From Apodospora peruviana (Eukaryota > Ascomycota > Sordariomycetes > Sordariales > Lasiosphaeriaceae), in NCBI GenBank assembly GCA_033439685.1, contig JAUEDM010000003.1:1270001-1334000 (forward strand): a stretch of DNA of 64,000 bases. The letters are read 5' to 3'. Positions within the stretch are counted from its first letter, which is position 1. Each line of letters begins with the position of its first letter. The notes under the pieces were generated by a model that saw nothing but the letters and a program-made list of their open reading frames with translations, ran no database searches and was not told where the DNA came from. The translations under genes were made by a program, and so were the position numbers. Of this stretch, positions 11,122-21,088 are shown in pieces.

Positions 11122-11763
11122 CTACTCCGGCTTCAAATCCTTCTCCTCTTCCTCCAACAGAACCTTCAGCTCCCCAAACGCCTTCTTAACCTCCTCACTC
11201 TTCTCCTCCTCCCACAACTTCTTCGACTCCTCCCCAAGTTCCCCTTTCAGCATCGCCGCAAACAGATCCGGTCCTTTTCCTCCAGCAAACGGCAACTCGG
11301 GCCTCGTAGCCGCAACCCGCAGCTTCATCTTCTCCAGGATGCTGCTGAGGGCATTATTCGCCAGGTTACCGCCGGAAACTCCGTAGCTGATCACCACGAC
11401 AGGCTTGCCCATCCACTCGTTCACGAGATAGTCGACAGCGTTCTTGGTGCCGCCCGGGATGCCGTAGTTGTACTCGCCCGTCACGATGATGTAGCCGTCG
11501 TGACGTTTGATCTCGTCGCTCCACGCGATCGAGTGCTTGTTTGAGAAGGTGGCCTGCGAAGGTACCATGGCCGGGATGACAGCTTCGTCGTAGACCGGCA
11601 GCTTGAAGGTGGCTAGGTCGACTGGCGCCAGGGTCATGTTGTCTTCGGGGGTTATGAGGGGGGAGATGGTCTCCGTGACGAAGTCGACGACGTGAGGGCC
11701 CACACGCGGGGAGCGGGTGCTCATGGTTATGAGGGCGATGGATTTGGGTGTTGAGGAGGACAT
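11122..11763 (-). CDS. NAD(P)H-dependent FMN reductase (flavodoxin fold)
   Basis: Flavin reductase of 213 aa in one exon, of the FMN_red family that includes yeast Lot6, a cytosolic quinone reductase. These enzymes bind FMN and pass electrons from NAD(P)H to quinones, azo dyes or metals. The N-terminal strand IALITMSTRSPR is followed by a phosphate-binding Ser/Arg loop, and the family signature appears as GEYNYGIPGGTKNAVDYL near residues 97-114 (most relatives have PEYN). A later GKPVVVISYGVSGG forms the next strand and loop. The C-terminus is a charged helix (EEEKSEEVKKAF). No signal peptide is seen. ATG at 11763 is the natural start. The gene stands alone, convergent with the 141-aa gene, so physiological substrate is open. 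Confidence 0.95.
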   Translation of the reverse strand: MSSSTPKSIALITMSTRSPRVGPHVVDFVTETISPLITPEDNMTLAPVDLATFKLPVYDEAVIPAMVPSQATFSNKHSIAWSDEIKRHDGYIIVTGEYNYGIPGGTKNAVDYLVNEWMGKPVVVISYGVSGGNLANNALSSILEKMKLRVAATRPELPFAGGKGPDLFAAMLKGELGEESKKLWEEEKSEEVKKAFGELKVLLEEEEKDLKPE

Positions 11764-12790
11764 TTGGGGCTATTTAGAGTTTGCCTTGAGGTTAGTGGAC
11801 AGTTGATGGATAGGTAGGTATAGAGAGAAGTAGGTACACCGTTGGAAAGACGAGACTCCGAATTGAGACTCGATATAATTTGGCAGAGACCAAGAAAGGA
11901 ATATGAGACTGGGCCGACCCCCTAGGTATATATACCATAGATTTATCACATCAGTGAAGGAGTTCAGATAGGCAGCTATCCCGACTGAGCAGCCACATCG
12001 GCCCTGGTGCCATTAATAATGCATGTGTCCACTATCTTTTGGGAAAGGATTTCCACTCGTGTAATAGATGAGGAGGCCATTCGGCGTCAAATGCTTCGGT
12101 CAAAGGGAGAGCGGGTCTACAAGGCGGACGGTTCCTCCATTTGGAAGGGAAGCATCGCTGGTGATTGCGGTAACCAAAGGCGTCCATCTAGGATCTAACT
12201 ATTTCTACACCATGTATTAATGAATTTGATACCAATGAGACCAAATCCTACCGTGGATACATCCAGTAATGGGACATTAGCGCCGGCAAAGAAAAGGATG
12301 GTTGAGACCAACTTCGATGTTCCCGCGCGAGAACACCGATGACTAAATAAGAACGAGGAGATTTAGGCGGAGCGCTGAGCTCGCGCGCGCGGGATCCAGG
12401 GTTCAAAGACCAATGTTCGGCTTAGTAATAGTTTTACCGCGCGGTATCGACGCTGGAGATATCAACGATTCAACGTCAGGTCAACATACTAGCTTGACGG
12501 CTGCTGTACTCAATTTTGCTTTACGCTTTACGAGGCTAAAAGCACTATCCATTTTTCTTCAGTCTCACTCTCTCGTATAGATGCGCGCATTCGTTCTCTC
12601 TTGCTTGGTAATCCTACTTTATCATTGTCTAGAACACCATCGGGACAACATCTCATGAGCCTTCCCATCGCAAGAGAGTGGTGACAAATTATGACTGACA
12701 TTCAGCACTCCTGCGCCTCGGGTTGTCTGTCTAAGGGTAAAATTATCATCTCCAGTCCTTGAGGCCGTGCAATAAGCATCCGGGTCAAAT
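11764..12790. other. Intergenic 1.0 kb, FMN reductase promoter and CCT2 3' flank
   Basis: No gene is supported. Notable only for a perfect 12-bp palindrome TACCGCGCGGTA at 12435-12446 and a CG-alternating stretch at about 12382-12391. CCTAGGTA occurs at 11921. Confidence 0.65.
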
Positions 12791-14617
12791 CTATTGTCTC
12801 TCTCTTCTCCTGGGCGCCGCCCTTATTATGTCATCCACACGCAAAAGCAACTGTATTACGAGTTAGCTTCGAACTTATGGCAAGGTTGTCAGGATAGCAA
12901 GGAAAGTTACCTCAGCAGCCTCGCTGGCCGAAGCCACAACGGCCTTCTTGAGCTTGTAGCTCTCAATCACGCCCAACTCCCGCATATCCGTAATCCCGCC
13001 TCCCGGAGTCATCAAGTCCAAACCGTAAGTGGTCATGCCGTCGTAATGGGCCTTGCGGAGACGCGCGACCAATTCTCCCGAGTCAAGACCGGCGTTGTCT
13101 GCCAGAATGGTGGGGAGTTGCCGGAGCGCAATCGCGAATGCCGCCGCCGCCGTCTGCTTCTTGCCTTCTACCCGAGTGGCAGCGCCCTCAACAGCCTTGG
13201 CCATCAGCATCTCGGCGCAGCCACCGCCGAGTGTTGTCCGCGGCTCGTTGACAGTCTGCGAGAGAACGGCAAGCGCATCGTGCAGACTGCGCTCGGCCTC
13301 GTCGAGCAGCTGATCGGTGGCTCCGCGGAGCACGATGGTGCATGCCTCTCCTGCTGCCACGCCCGAGAACTTGATCAGGGTGTCCTCGCCGATGAGCACC
13401 TCCTCGATCAAGTCACACTGACCTATCTTGACCTGCTCCGGGTGATCGAAGGTCGAAGTAATCTCACCACCTGTAACGAGCGCCAGGCGCTCGATGCCGT
13501 CGAAATCAGCGTGCTCAATAGACATGATACCGGCATCTGTGAATAGTTGTTCGGGCCAGTTGTAGATAAGCTGTCTGTTGATGAAGCAGTTGATACCATG
13601 CGCCTTGATCTTCTCAACCTTGGCCTTCATCTTCTCCTTCTCCGCCTTCTCGAGCTCTGCAAGCTTGCCGGTCGACGTGACCTTGAGGCGTGCTCCAAAT
13701 ACCTTGACTTTGTCGGTGTCCATCGACGTGTTGGCGACGAGAATCTTGGCCTTCTCCAGACGCTTGGGCTGGTTGACCCCGATCTTCTTGTCGAGAATGA
13801 AACCCTCGTCCAGATACGATTCGCTGAGCTTACCGCCCGTCTTCTTGATGATCTGGATGTGGCTGAGATCCGATGACCCCTTCAACCGCAAAATGGCATC
13901 GCAGGCGAGCTCGGCAAAGTGGTCCCTGTCCTGCGCGAGAATCTTGGAGCTGAGGGTCGTCCGCGCAATGGCGAGGAGGTCGTTCTTGAACGCCGCGGGG
14001 TTCTTGCTGTGGTCGACCGCTGATGCTTCCAAAGCCCTTAGGGCAGCGTGGCTGGCTATCCGGTAACCTTCGATAATCGTCTGGGGATGAATCTTCTTGT
14101 CGACCAGCTTTTCGGCCTCGCGCAGCAGCTCGGCCGCGAGGACGGCTACGGATGTGGTACCATCGCCCACTTCGTCGTCCTGAACCTTGGAGATGTTGAC
14201 GAGCACCTTCGCGGCAGCATTATCGAGAGCGATGGACTTGAGAATCGTAGCACCGTCGTTTGTGACCATAATATCGCCAGTAGACCTGAGAGAGAAGATG
14301 TGGTCAGCGCATCTGGTGGAGAGGGTGCGGGGTGGGATCAGGTGCGGGAGCTTCAAGACGGCAACCGGGACTGGAACGGGAACGAAGGACATACGCAGAC
14401 TGCAAGATCTTGTCCATGCCCTTGGGGCCTAGCGTGCTCTTTACCAGATCGCCGACAGCGATGGCGCCGACGAAGGCGCTGAGGCGGGCATTCTCGCCCT
14501 TCTCCTCTGTGGTTCCTTCTTCGAAGATCTGGGTGGGACTGAATGAAGACTGCGGCCCGGAGTACTTGGGTTAGCAGAGCTTGGGAAGAGTGGAAAACAT
14601 TTGATGCAACTTGCCAT
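12791..14617 (-). CDS. CCT2: T-complex protein 1 subunit beta (CCT2 chaperonin)
   Basis: Beta subunit of the eukaryotic cytosolic chaperonin TRiC/CCT, which folds actin, tubulin and WD40 proteins with ATP; 530 aa. Exons: 14617-14615 (the ATG alone), 14549-14395, 14285-12911, 12850-12791. The first intron starts with GC, not GT (donor GCAAGT, branch CTAAC, acceptor CAG at 14550); it yields MSSFSPTQIFEEGTTEEKGE, the expected CCT2 start. Other introns are GTATGT...CAG and GTAACT...ACAG. Family hallmarks are present: STLGPKGMDKIL, VTNDGATIL, the ATPase motif EVGDGTTSVAV, GEACTIVLRGAT and GGGCAEM near the C-terminus, which ends RVDDIIRAAPRRRERQ. An AAG acceptor 15 nt upstream in intron 1 would add five residues in frame. 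Divergent from eIF3b across 695 bp. Confidence 0.97.
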
Positions 14618-15312
14618 GGCGCTGGTAAACACGGGTATCAAGGAGAGGTATAATGTGGTGGATCGGAAACAAGAGGGGATGCAAAGTACTCTGTAGATGG
14701 TGGCAGCTTTGCAAAGCAATCAGGTAGGTCCTTTCATCAGTCAACCACCTACAAAAGCTAGCGCTAGCTTCATTGACTTTTTGCGATGGGCGACGGCAAA
14801 AAACCAGGGAGCTGTCCGGGGCCCCTCACCGCCTTCTGCCAGCTGGCGGCCATCTGGGGGTATGAACATGCCCCTCGTTGTGGCCTCGGAGCGAAACTTT
14901 GGGCAGAGCAGGCCTTGGTAATAAATTTAACTTTCGCACGAGAAAAAGCACAGACAATTAACGGAAATTATTTATTTTCCTCTTAAACATTCACTTCTCT
15001 GGCCTGAATCTTGCAATACAATACAAATACCACTTTCTCTCCCAAGAGCGGCTTCTTTGAGCATCACTGAGAGCGGATACTGCCAGAAAGCGACAGCGTA
15101 GCTCCTCAGAGCAGGGGTGGGGCGATTTTTGGTACCTCCCAGCCGTTTGCAACAGCCAACCCCACCTCGGTCTGCGCGCAACGCACAAAATTCTCAATTA
15201 TCCCCACGACGAAGACCAGCTCCCGCGGCAGCGACCTCGACAGAAAAAGTAACCACCACCAACCTTAACGAAGCGCCATTCCCCCAGCTGCCCATTAGAC
15301 AATCTGCCCAGC
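14618..15312. promoter_or_regulatory. Divergent promoter region shared by CCT2 and eIF3b
   Basis: The 695 bp between the two start codons must hold both promoters. It contains a perfect 16-bp palindrome at 14755-14770 (AAGCTAGCGCTAGCTT), about 138 bp upstream of the CCT2 ATG. No TATA box is obvious near either start. Both genes serve protein synthesis and folding, so co-regulation is plausible but not shown. Confidence 0.55.
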
Positions 15313-17702
15313 ATGGCGCCGTCTTTTGATCACCTCCGCGACGAGGACCTCGACGACGACGATTTCGATGTCGATGATGTGGATATTTCCGACCTGCGGG
15401 AGAAATATGAGGTCTCACTCGAGTCCGGCTACGATACCTTTGTCGTCCTCGACGGCTTGCCGTCTGTCACCGAGGAGCAAAAACCGAAGCTCGTCAAGTT
15501 TCTTCTCAAGAAGCTGAATGCGCCGTCGATTGGGAAGGCTCGGGAGGACTCCTTAGTCATGCCCATGGGCGAAGATGGACAGTCCCTTAGGTGGGTAGAT
15601 GGCAGTAAGAAATCTGTCACTTCTGTAGACAGCGCTGATGCAGGTTATCGTAGATTTGCATTTATTGAGTATTCCACGGCGGCTGAAGCGGCGGCGGCCG
15701 TCCGCCAGCTCGATCTCACGCCTCTCGACAAGAAGCACACCCTGCGGGTCAATAAGTTGACTGACATCGACCGGTACGGACGCGAAGGCCGCATCGAGGA
15801 GACTTATACACCACCCAAGATCGAGCCTTTCCAGGAGAAGGAGCACCTCCGCTGGTTTATGGCCGACCCGACTGGCCGCGGCAGAGACCAGTTCGTTATG
15901 TACAGGGGAGAGAGCGTCGGTGTCTTCTGGAACAGCGAGAAGGACACGCCCGAGAACATCGTCGACCGGCAACACTGGACCGAGACCTTCGTGCAGTGGT
16001 CTCCTCTGGGAACTTACCTCACATCAGTGCACGCCCAGGGTGTCCAGCTCTGGGGTGGCGCGTCTTGGTCGCGACAGAGGCGGTTCGCGCATCCTTTCGT
16101 CAACCTGGTCGCCTTTTCCCCCAACGAGAAGTACATGGTGACCTGGTCTAATCGGCCTATTTCCATTCCCGATGAGGGACACCCCTCGTTGTCTCTGGAC
16201 GATGATGGCAAGAACTACATCATTTGGGATCTGGAGACGTCCAAACCTCTGCGGTCTTTTGCTCAGCTAGATACCCCCGCCGGTGTCGACGAGAACGGTC
16301 AGCCCAAGAGAGCAAAGCTTCCTTGGCCGGCATTCAAGTGGTCTGCTGACGACAAGTACGTTGCGAGACTCAACCCCGGTGCTTCTATTTCGGTCTACGA
16401 GCTTCCCAGAATGAACCTTATGGACAAGACGGCGATCAAGATTGAGGGGGTAGTGGACTTCGACTGGGCCCCTGCCACACCCGCAAGAGAGGGCATCAAG
16501 ACGTACGAGCAACTATTATGCTTCTGGACCCCTGAAATTGGCAGCAACCCCGCCAAGGTCGGTCTGATGAGCATTCCTTCCAAGGAGGTTGTCCGGACCT
16601 TGAACCTGTTCAGTGTCTCGGATGCCAAGCTGCACTGGCAGTCAGATGCCGCCTATCTTTGCGTCAAGGTCGACCGGCACTCCAAGTCCAAGAAGTCACA
16701 GGCTACCACCCTGGAGATCTTCCGTGTCAAGGAGAAGGGCGTCCCGGTTGAGGTTGTCGACACAATTAAGGACACTGTAATAAACTTTGCCTGGGAGCCG
16801 AAGGGCGATAGATTCGTCGTCATTACCACTACCGAGCCCGTCGGCGCTACAGCTGTGCCCCCCAAGACATCGGTCGCTTTCTTCTGCCCAGAAAAGGCAA
16901 AGGGCAACGCCATCGGCAACTTCAAGCACCTGCGCACACTGGACAAGAAGAACAGCAACGCCATTTACTGGTCACCGAAGGGCAGATTTGTCGTTGTTGC
17001 CACCGTTGCCAATACCCAGAGCTCGGATCTTGATTTCTACGACCTCGACTTTGAGGGCGAGAAGCCGGAGTCTGACAAAGACCTGACTGCTAACCTGCAG
17101 TTGATGAACACGGCCGACCACTACGGAGTCACAGATATTGAGTGGGATCCCTCAGGTCGCTTTGTCGCCACCTGGGCATCAGTATGGAAGCACGCTGTAA
17201 GTTACCCACCGCACATTTACATTTACGAAACTTGAACGAGTTTGACTAATATCTCGTTCTTTCCCTGCGTTAGATGGAGAATGGGTACCATCTGTACGAT
17301 TTCAAGGGCGAGCAGCTGCGTGAAGAGGCAATTGAGAAGTTCAAGCAGTGGCAGTGGCGGCCGCGGCCCGCTACCCTCCTCACCAAGGAGGAGCAGAAGA
17401 CGATCCGCAGAAACCTCCGCGAGTACTCAAGAGTATTCGATCAAATGGATGCCGAGCGTATCAACAGCGCCGACGTTGCCGTTGTCGAGGAGAGGCGTCG
17501 TCTGCTCGACGAGTGGTACGCCTGGCGTCACCAGGTGGAGGAGGAGCTCGCAGAGGAGTGCGAGATCATCCAGAGGCCTGTGGACCTTGTTGCTGAGCTT
17601 CTAAAGGCCAAGACTGCCGATATTGGCCCCAACGCGGAGGAGCAAATCATCGAGGAGATCATGGAGGAGGTGCTCGAGGAGACGGAGGAGATCGTAAACT
17701 AG
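15313..17702 (+). CDS. PRT1: Eukaryotic translation initiation factor 3 subunit B (eIF3b/PRT1)
   Basis: Scaffold subunit of eIF3, which recruits the 40S subunit to mRNA; predicted 749 aa. Exons: 15313-15590, 15654-17196, 17274-17702. The acidic N-terminus (DEDLDDDDFDVDD) leads into an RRM (residues about 38-125) with LDGLPSVTEEQK and, after splicing, RFAFIEYS as RNP1. The intron 15591-15653 is 63 nt with no stop in frame, so naive translation keeps it; removing it (GTGGGT...TAG) gives EDGQSLRFAFIEYS, matching the length of homologues. A nine-bladed propeller follows (FVQWSPLGTYL, PAFKWSADDKYVARL, YEQLLCFWTPEIG, HYGVTDIEWDPSGRF), then the C-terminal helix (WRPRPATLLTKEEQK, NLREYSRVFD) that binds eIF3i/eIF3g. 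Divergent from CCT2. Confidence 0.97.
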
Positions 17703-19653
17703 ATTGGTTTCTAGGGAGTTTTCTTTGGGCGGAAAGGGAGAAAACAAAAGCATCGTGTCTTTTCTTTTCAGCCGATGTAGCGCTTTTGTTAGTTTCGGTT
17801 GCATGCAGCTTTCCGAGGCGGTTTAATAGACGCATGTTTCCAGCTGTCTTTTCTTTGAGACGAGCATGACATGATTACAAAAAAAGAGTATACACTTCGT
17901 TCAAATGAGGATGAACCTGGTTGACGGGATTTGGTAGTCCGTTGATATTGTTTTCTTGTGTGTAGGGGAAGCAAACGAAGGTCCTCCATGTCAAACTACA
18001 TACCTGAGTGAAAATGAAAGTTATATCCGTAAAGGGAGGGAAGGTACAGTGCATTGTGATCCTTTCATGGACAAGTACGGATCTACTCTGTTGACGGCGA
18101 AGCTGGACCGGGAGGTTCATAATGGCAAAAGTAGTAGAAGAGCGTTGTGTATTAGACTGTTCTACTACAGAGAGAGAGGAGACGCCCGTAATATGTATAC
18201 AGAGAGTCTCCAGGGGTTCACAACACCATGCAGTCTAAGTAAGTGCCAGTACGGGTTACATTACGGCTTGTTACGTGCTCTGTTGTCCAGTTCAAGCACA
18301 TGGGGTCCCTGTGCGGATATGGTGTTAAATTCCAGGTTGAGCATTGTAGTTTGAGGCTGTTTCATTTGTAGTGACTGGAAGTTATGGTGACCGGGGAGAA
18401 GCACGGCCAGCCGGCCGGCGTTGCTGGTGTTGGTTCGGATATCATGCCTTCCGCTCTCGGAGTTCAGGTCATATATCTTCACTATAGCGGGTTCTAGTTT
18501 TGTTCGCAATATTAGGGTGGATTCTCTTTTCCGATCACCAATTGGGGCCCAGAATGTCCAAGACTCCAAGATATCAGCCGCTGCGCCCCTGACTTGCCCT
18601 GTAGTTTCGTCGTATTCTACGGAATTCCGTACTCTGTACGTGGCTCGCACGTATCGTACGTGGCTACCTAGGTACACTGTTCCCAATGCCCACCACAACC
18701 ACAGCGCGGCTTGGCGTGTTTCTGTGTCTGTTTTATTGGAACCTACTGAGTCCCAGAGGCTATTGTGAGTTCTGACTATGGTACACGAAGCATCTGAGGA
18801 GGATGTTATAAGAGAAACACTTCATCACTGATACTCAAGATTCGCTGCTCTAGCACTCGCCATGATCTTGAAACTGCTGGTTTGATGCGGACTCCGTTGT
18901 ACATGAGGGTGGTTTTCTCCGGGAGGTGGGAAGATGGTCTGGAAATTTGGGTTTCGGTGGCAATAGCATCGGACAAGGGGTCAAATTCTGTGTTAACACC
19001 GGTTGCGTTAGCACGGGTGGATCGATCCGCCCCGGCCGGGGGTGGCACCAAGCCGCTGTAGGGCCTGGGAACTCGGAACTGGAAACGACGAACGTTAGTT
19101 TGTTCCGGAGACTCGTTTGTCTTTTTTTCGACGCGTGTGTTTGACAGACATGTCCATAAAATGACAATAATAGCTTGAATCCTTTAATTGTCCGTCAGCC
19201 ACAAAGCAAGACAAGTATTCCTTAGCAGGAGCCGTTTTCAGGCTTCCCTTCTAGTTTGGCGTTCGTTCAACAAGCGGCAAGACCGGTCTCGCCCAAGGAA
19301 AAGCCTAGCGGGTCCGATAACCGACCGGGCAGATGAAGGAGCCGAATGTTCAATGAGCCTCCTTTCGTTGCTTATTCGTCCTGCCACCTCACCAATACCG
19401 AAGAGGAAGAGATAGATGCTCGGGTGGGACCAGCAAATCTCCCGAACGCAAGACCTAGGACCACATGGATTGGGCAGCACGCACAGAACCCCGTTGTCGG
19501 TCGTACTATCGTTAGACCGGGTAGCTCGTCATCTCGAAGTCCAGACGCGTCGCGTTCATATCTCTGGCGTCGCGGGGATGTGGGCGTTCTAGGGCTCTGC
19601 CCTACCGAACGCAGTGTCCCCTGATAAATCCGTCCTGTCTCGCCTCGAGAGGG
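17703..19653. other. Intergenic 1.95 kb
   Basis: Left part is the eIF3b 3' flank. No gene is supported; the best minus-strand frame (18698-18261) opens only at TTG and matches no family. A TACCTAGGTA palindrome lies at 18665-18674. The right end must hold the promoter of the next plus-strand gene. Confidence 0.6.
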
Positions 19654-21088
19654 ATGCCTGTCTCTGGCTTTCTCCGATCACCCTCTTCTTCACAGATCAT
19701 GGAGCCTGTTTTCGATCATAGGACGTTTGCCGTGAGGGACGACACATATCAGATCCAGGACCCACCCAACTCCGCACAAATGGTTAACGCCAATCTCGAA
19801 CAATGGTTCGAGGTGAGAGCAGCGAAAAAGCAGATGCCGCTTGAAGACCATTATGCGAAAATTCAAGAACAACACGCGTACCAGATGGCTTCACTCGTCA
19901 CCCAACACATGGAATGGCAGGGCCAAGAGGCCAAGTCTAGACCGGCGACGGAGCCTCCCAGCAGCCAACCCGGCAGCCCCCCTGAGTTGGTGTCGTCGCA
20001 AGAGACAGAAGACAGCCAGCGTGACAGCAGCCCCCCTCACAGCCCCGCTTATACTCCCGCTGAGTTGGTGCCATCGCGAGAGACAGACGATGGGACATGG
20101 GAACAGGACTTTGAGCCGGTGCCGAGGTTCGTGAGGTTGCGGGATATCGAAAGAATGGAGGAAGAGGAGCGCCGAGCTCGTGTTCGCGCAGAGCAAGTCA
20201 AAAGGGTATGCCAAGTCAAGACTTGAAGCAGATACAGGGCTTGGTGTGCTGACATCCACAAAGATATCCATGTCTGTCGCTCGTCCAATTCCCATGCGGC
20301 ACGGGTTCCTTTCCCAAGCCGACGGCAGCTATTCTCGCGAGTCGCAGCCTCGGGCTTCGTCTGCCGATGCGCAATCCCAACCAACAAGAGACCGCGAGAC
20401 AGCGAGACACCGCGATAATGAGGGTCCTTCAACAAGGCAGGTCACACAAGGCCCAACCCCATTCGAACTGAAGATCATGGGAATGATCAAGGCCCACGTC
20501 GCCGAGTTCAACAGCGAGATGCGGGAGTTAAGAAAGGGGCATGATGATCTGGCGGAGCAGGTGAAGGCGATTAGGCAAAATATTTGCGGGACTGAACAAG
20601 ACAGACACACACGACTTGTAAGTGTGCTGCGGCTGATACATGCCCTCTGACTTGGATACGCAAGCTAACAAACATGCCAAACGAAGCTCGCCAAGAACAA
20701 GGCACCGGCATCACGACATGGCCAGGAGAGACGGCACCAAGGGACCATCACAGGCAGAAGCCGCCAAATACCACAAGTGAAGCGCGAGTCTGTCCTACCC
20801 GGCGTGAAAAAAGACGAGGACGATGATGATGACGAAGAAGAAGAAGAGGAAGACGAATTTCCGGATCCTGCAAAACTTGGTACCGACCAGGCCAGGACTT
20901 CTGGGTCTGCTTCTGCCGGGCAAAAAAGGAAGGCACTCGGGGAACAGAAAGGACGGACATCATCCAAGAAGAGGCCACCCCATGTCCTCAAGGAAAGCCC
21001 TGTGCCAAATCCTCACCGCGCTCTCCAGGACAAACTCACAAATACATTCGGGAAGGGCGGGTCGAAGAATCCGTGGGTGTTAGCATGA
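19654..21088 (+). CDS. Unrecognised acidic, probably nuclear protein, 435 aa
   Basis: Three exons inferred: 19654-20205, 20264-20617, 20687-21088, all phase 0, with donors GTATGC and GTAAGT, branch sites CTGAC and CTAAC, and AAG acceptors. I do not recognise a family. Exon 1 ends in an Arg/Glu-rich helix (RMEEEERRARVRAEQVKR) and contains a 13-residue motif twice, PPELVSSQETED and TPAELVPSRETDD. Exon 2 has a heptad-like segment (MIKAHVAEFNSEMRELRK, DDLAEQVKAIRQ) suggesting a coiled coil. Exon 3 has an unbroken Asp/Glu run (about 15 residues), then basic clusters GQKRKALGEQ and SSKKRPP that could be a bipartite nuclear signal, ending GGSKNPWVLA. An in-frame ATG at 19699 is an alternative start. 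Likely a nuclear scaffold or chromatin-associated protein; that is inference from composition. Confidence 0.75.

Noticed and set aside
15591..15653. Treating the extra 21 residues of eIF3b as a real insertion
   Set aside because: Good splice sites flank it and removal restores the conserved RNP1 spacing, so an intron is the simpler reading.
18261..18698. 145-codon minus-strand frame downstream of eIF3b
   Set aside because: Opens at TTG with no usable ATG upstream, matches no family, and lies in a 3' flank.
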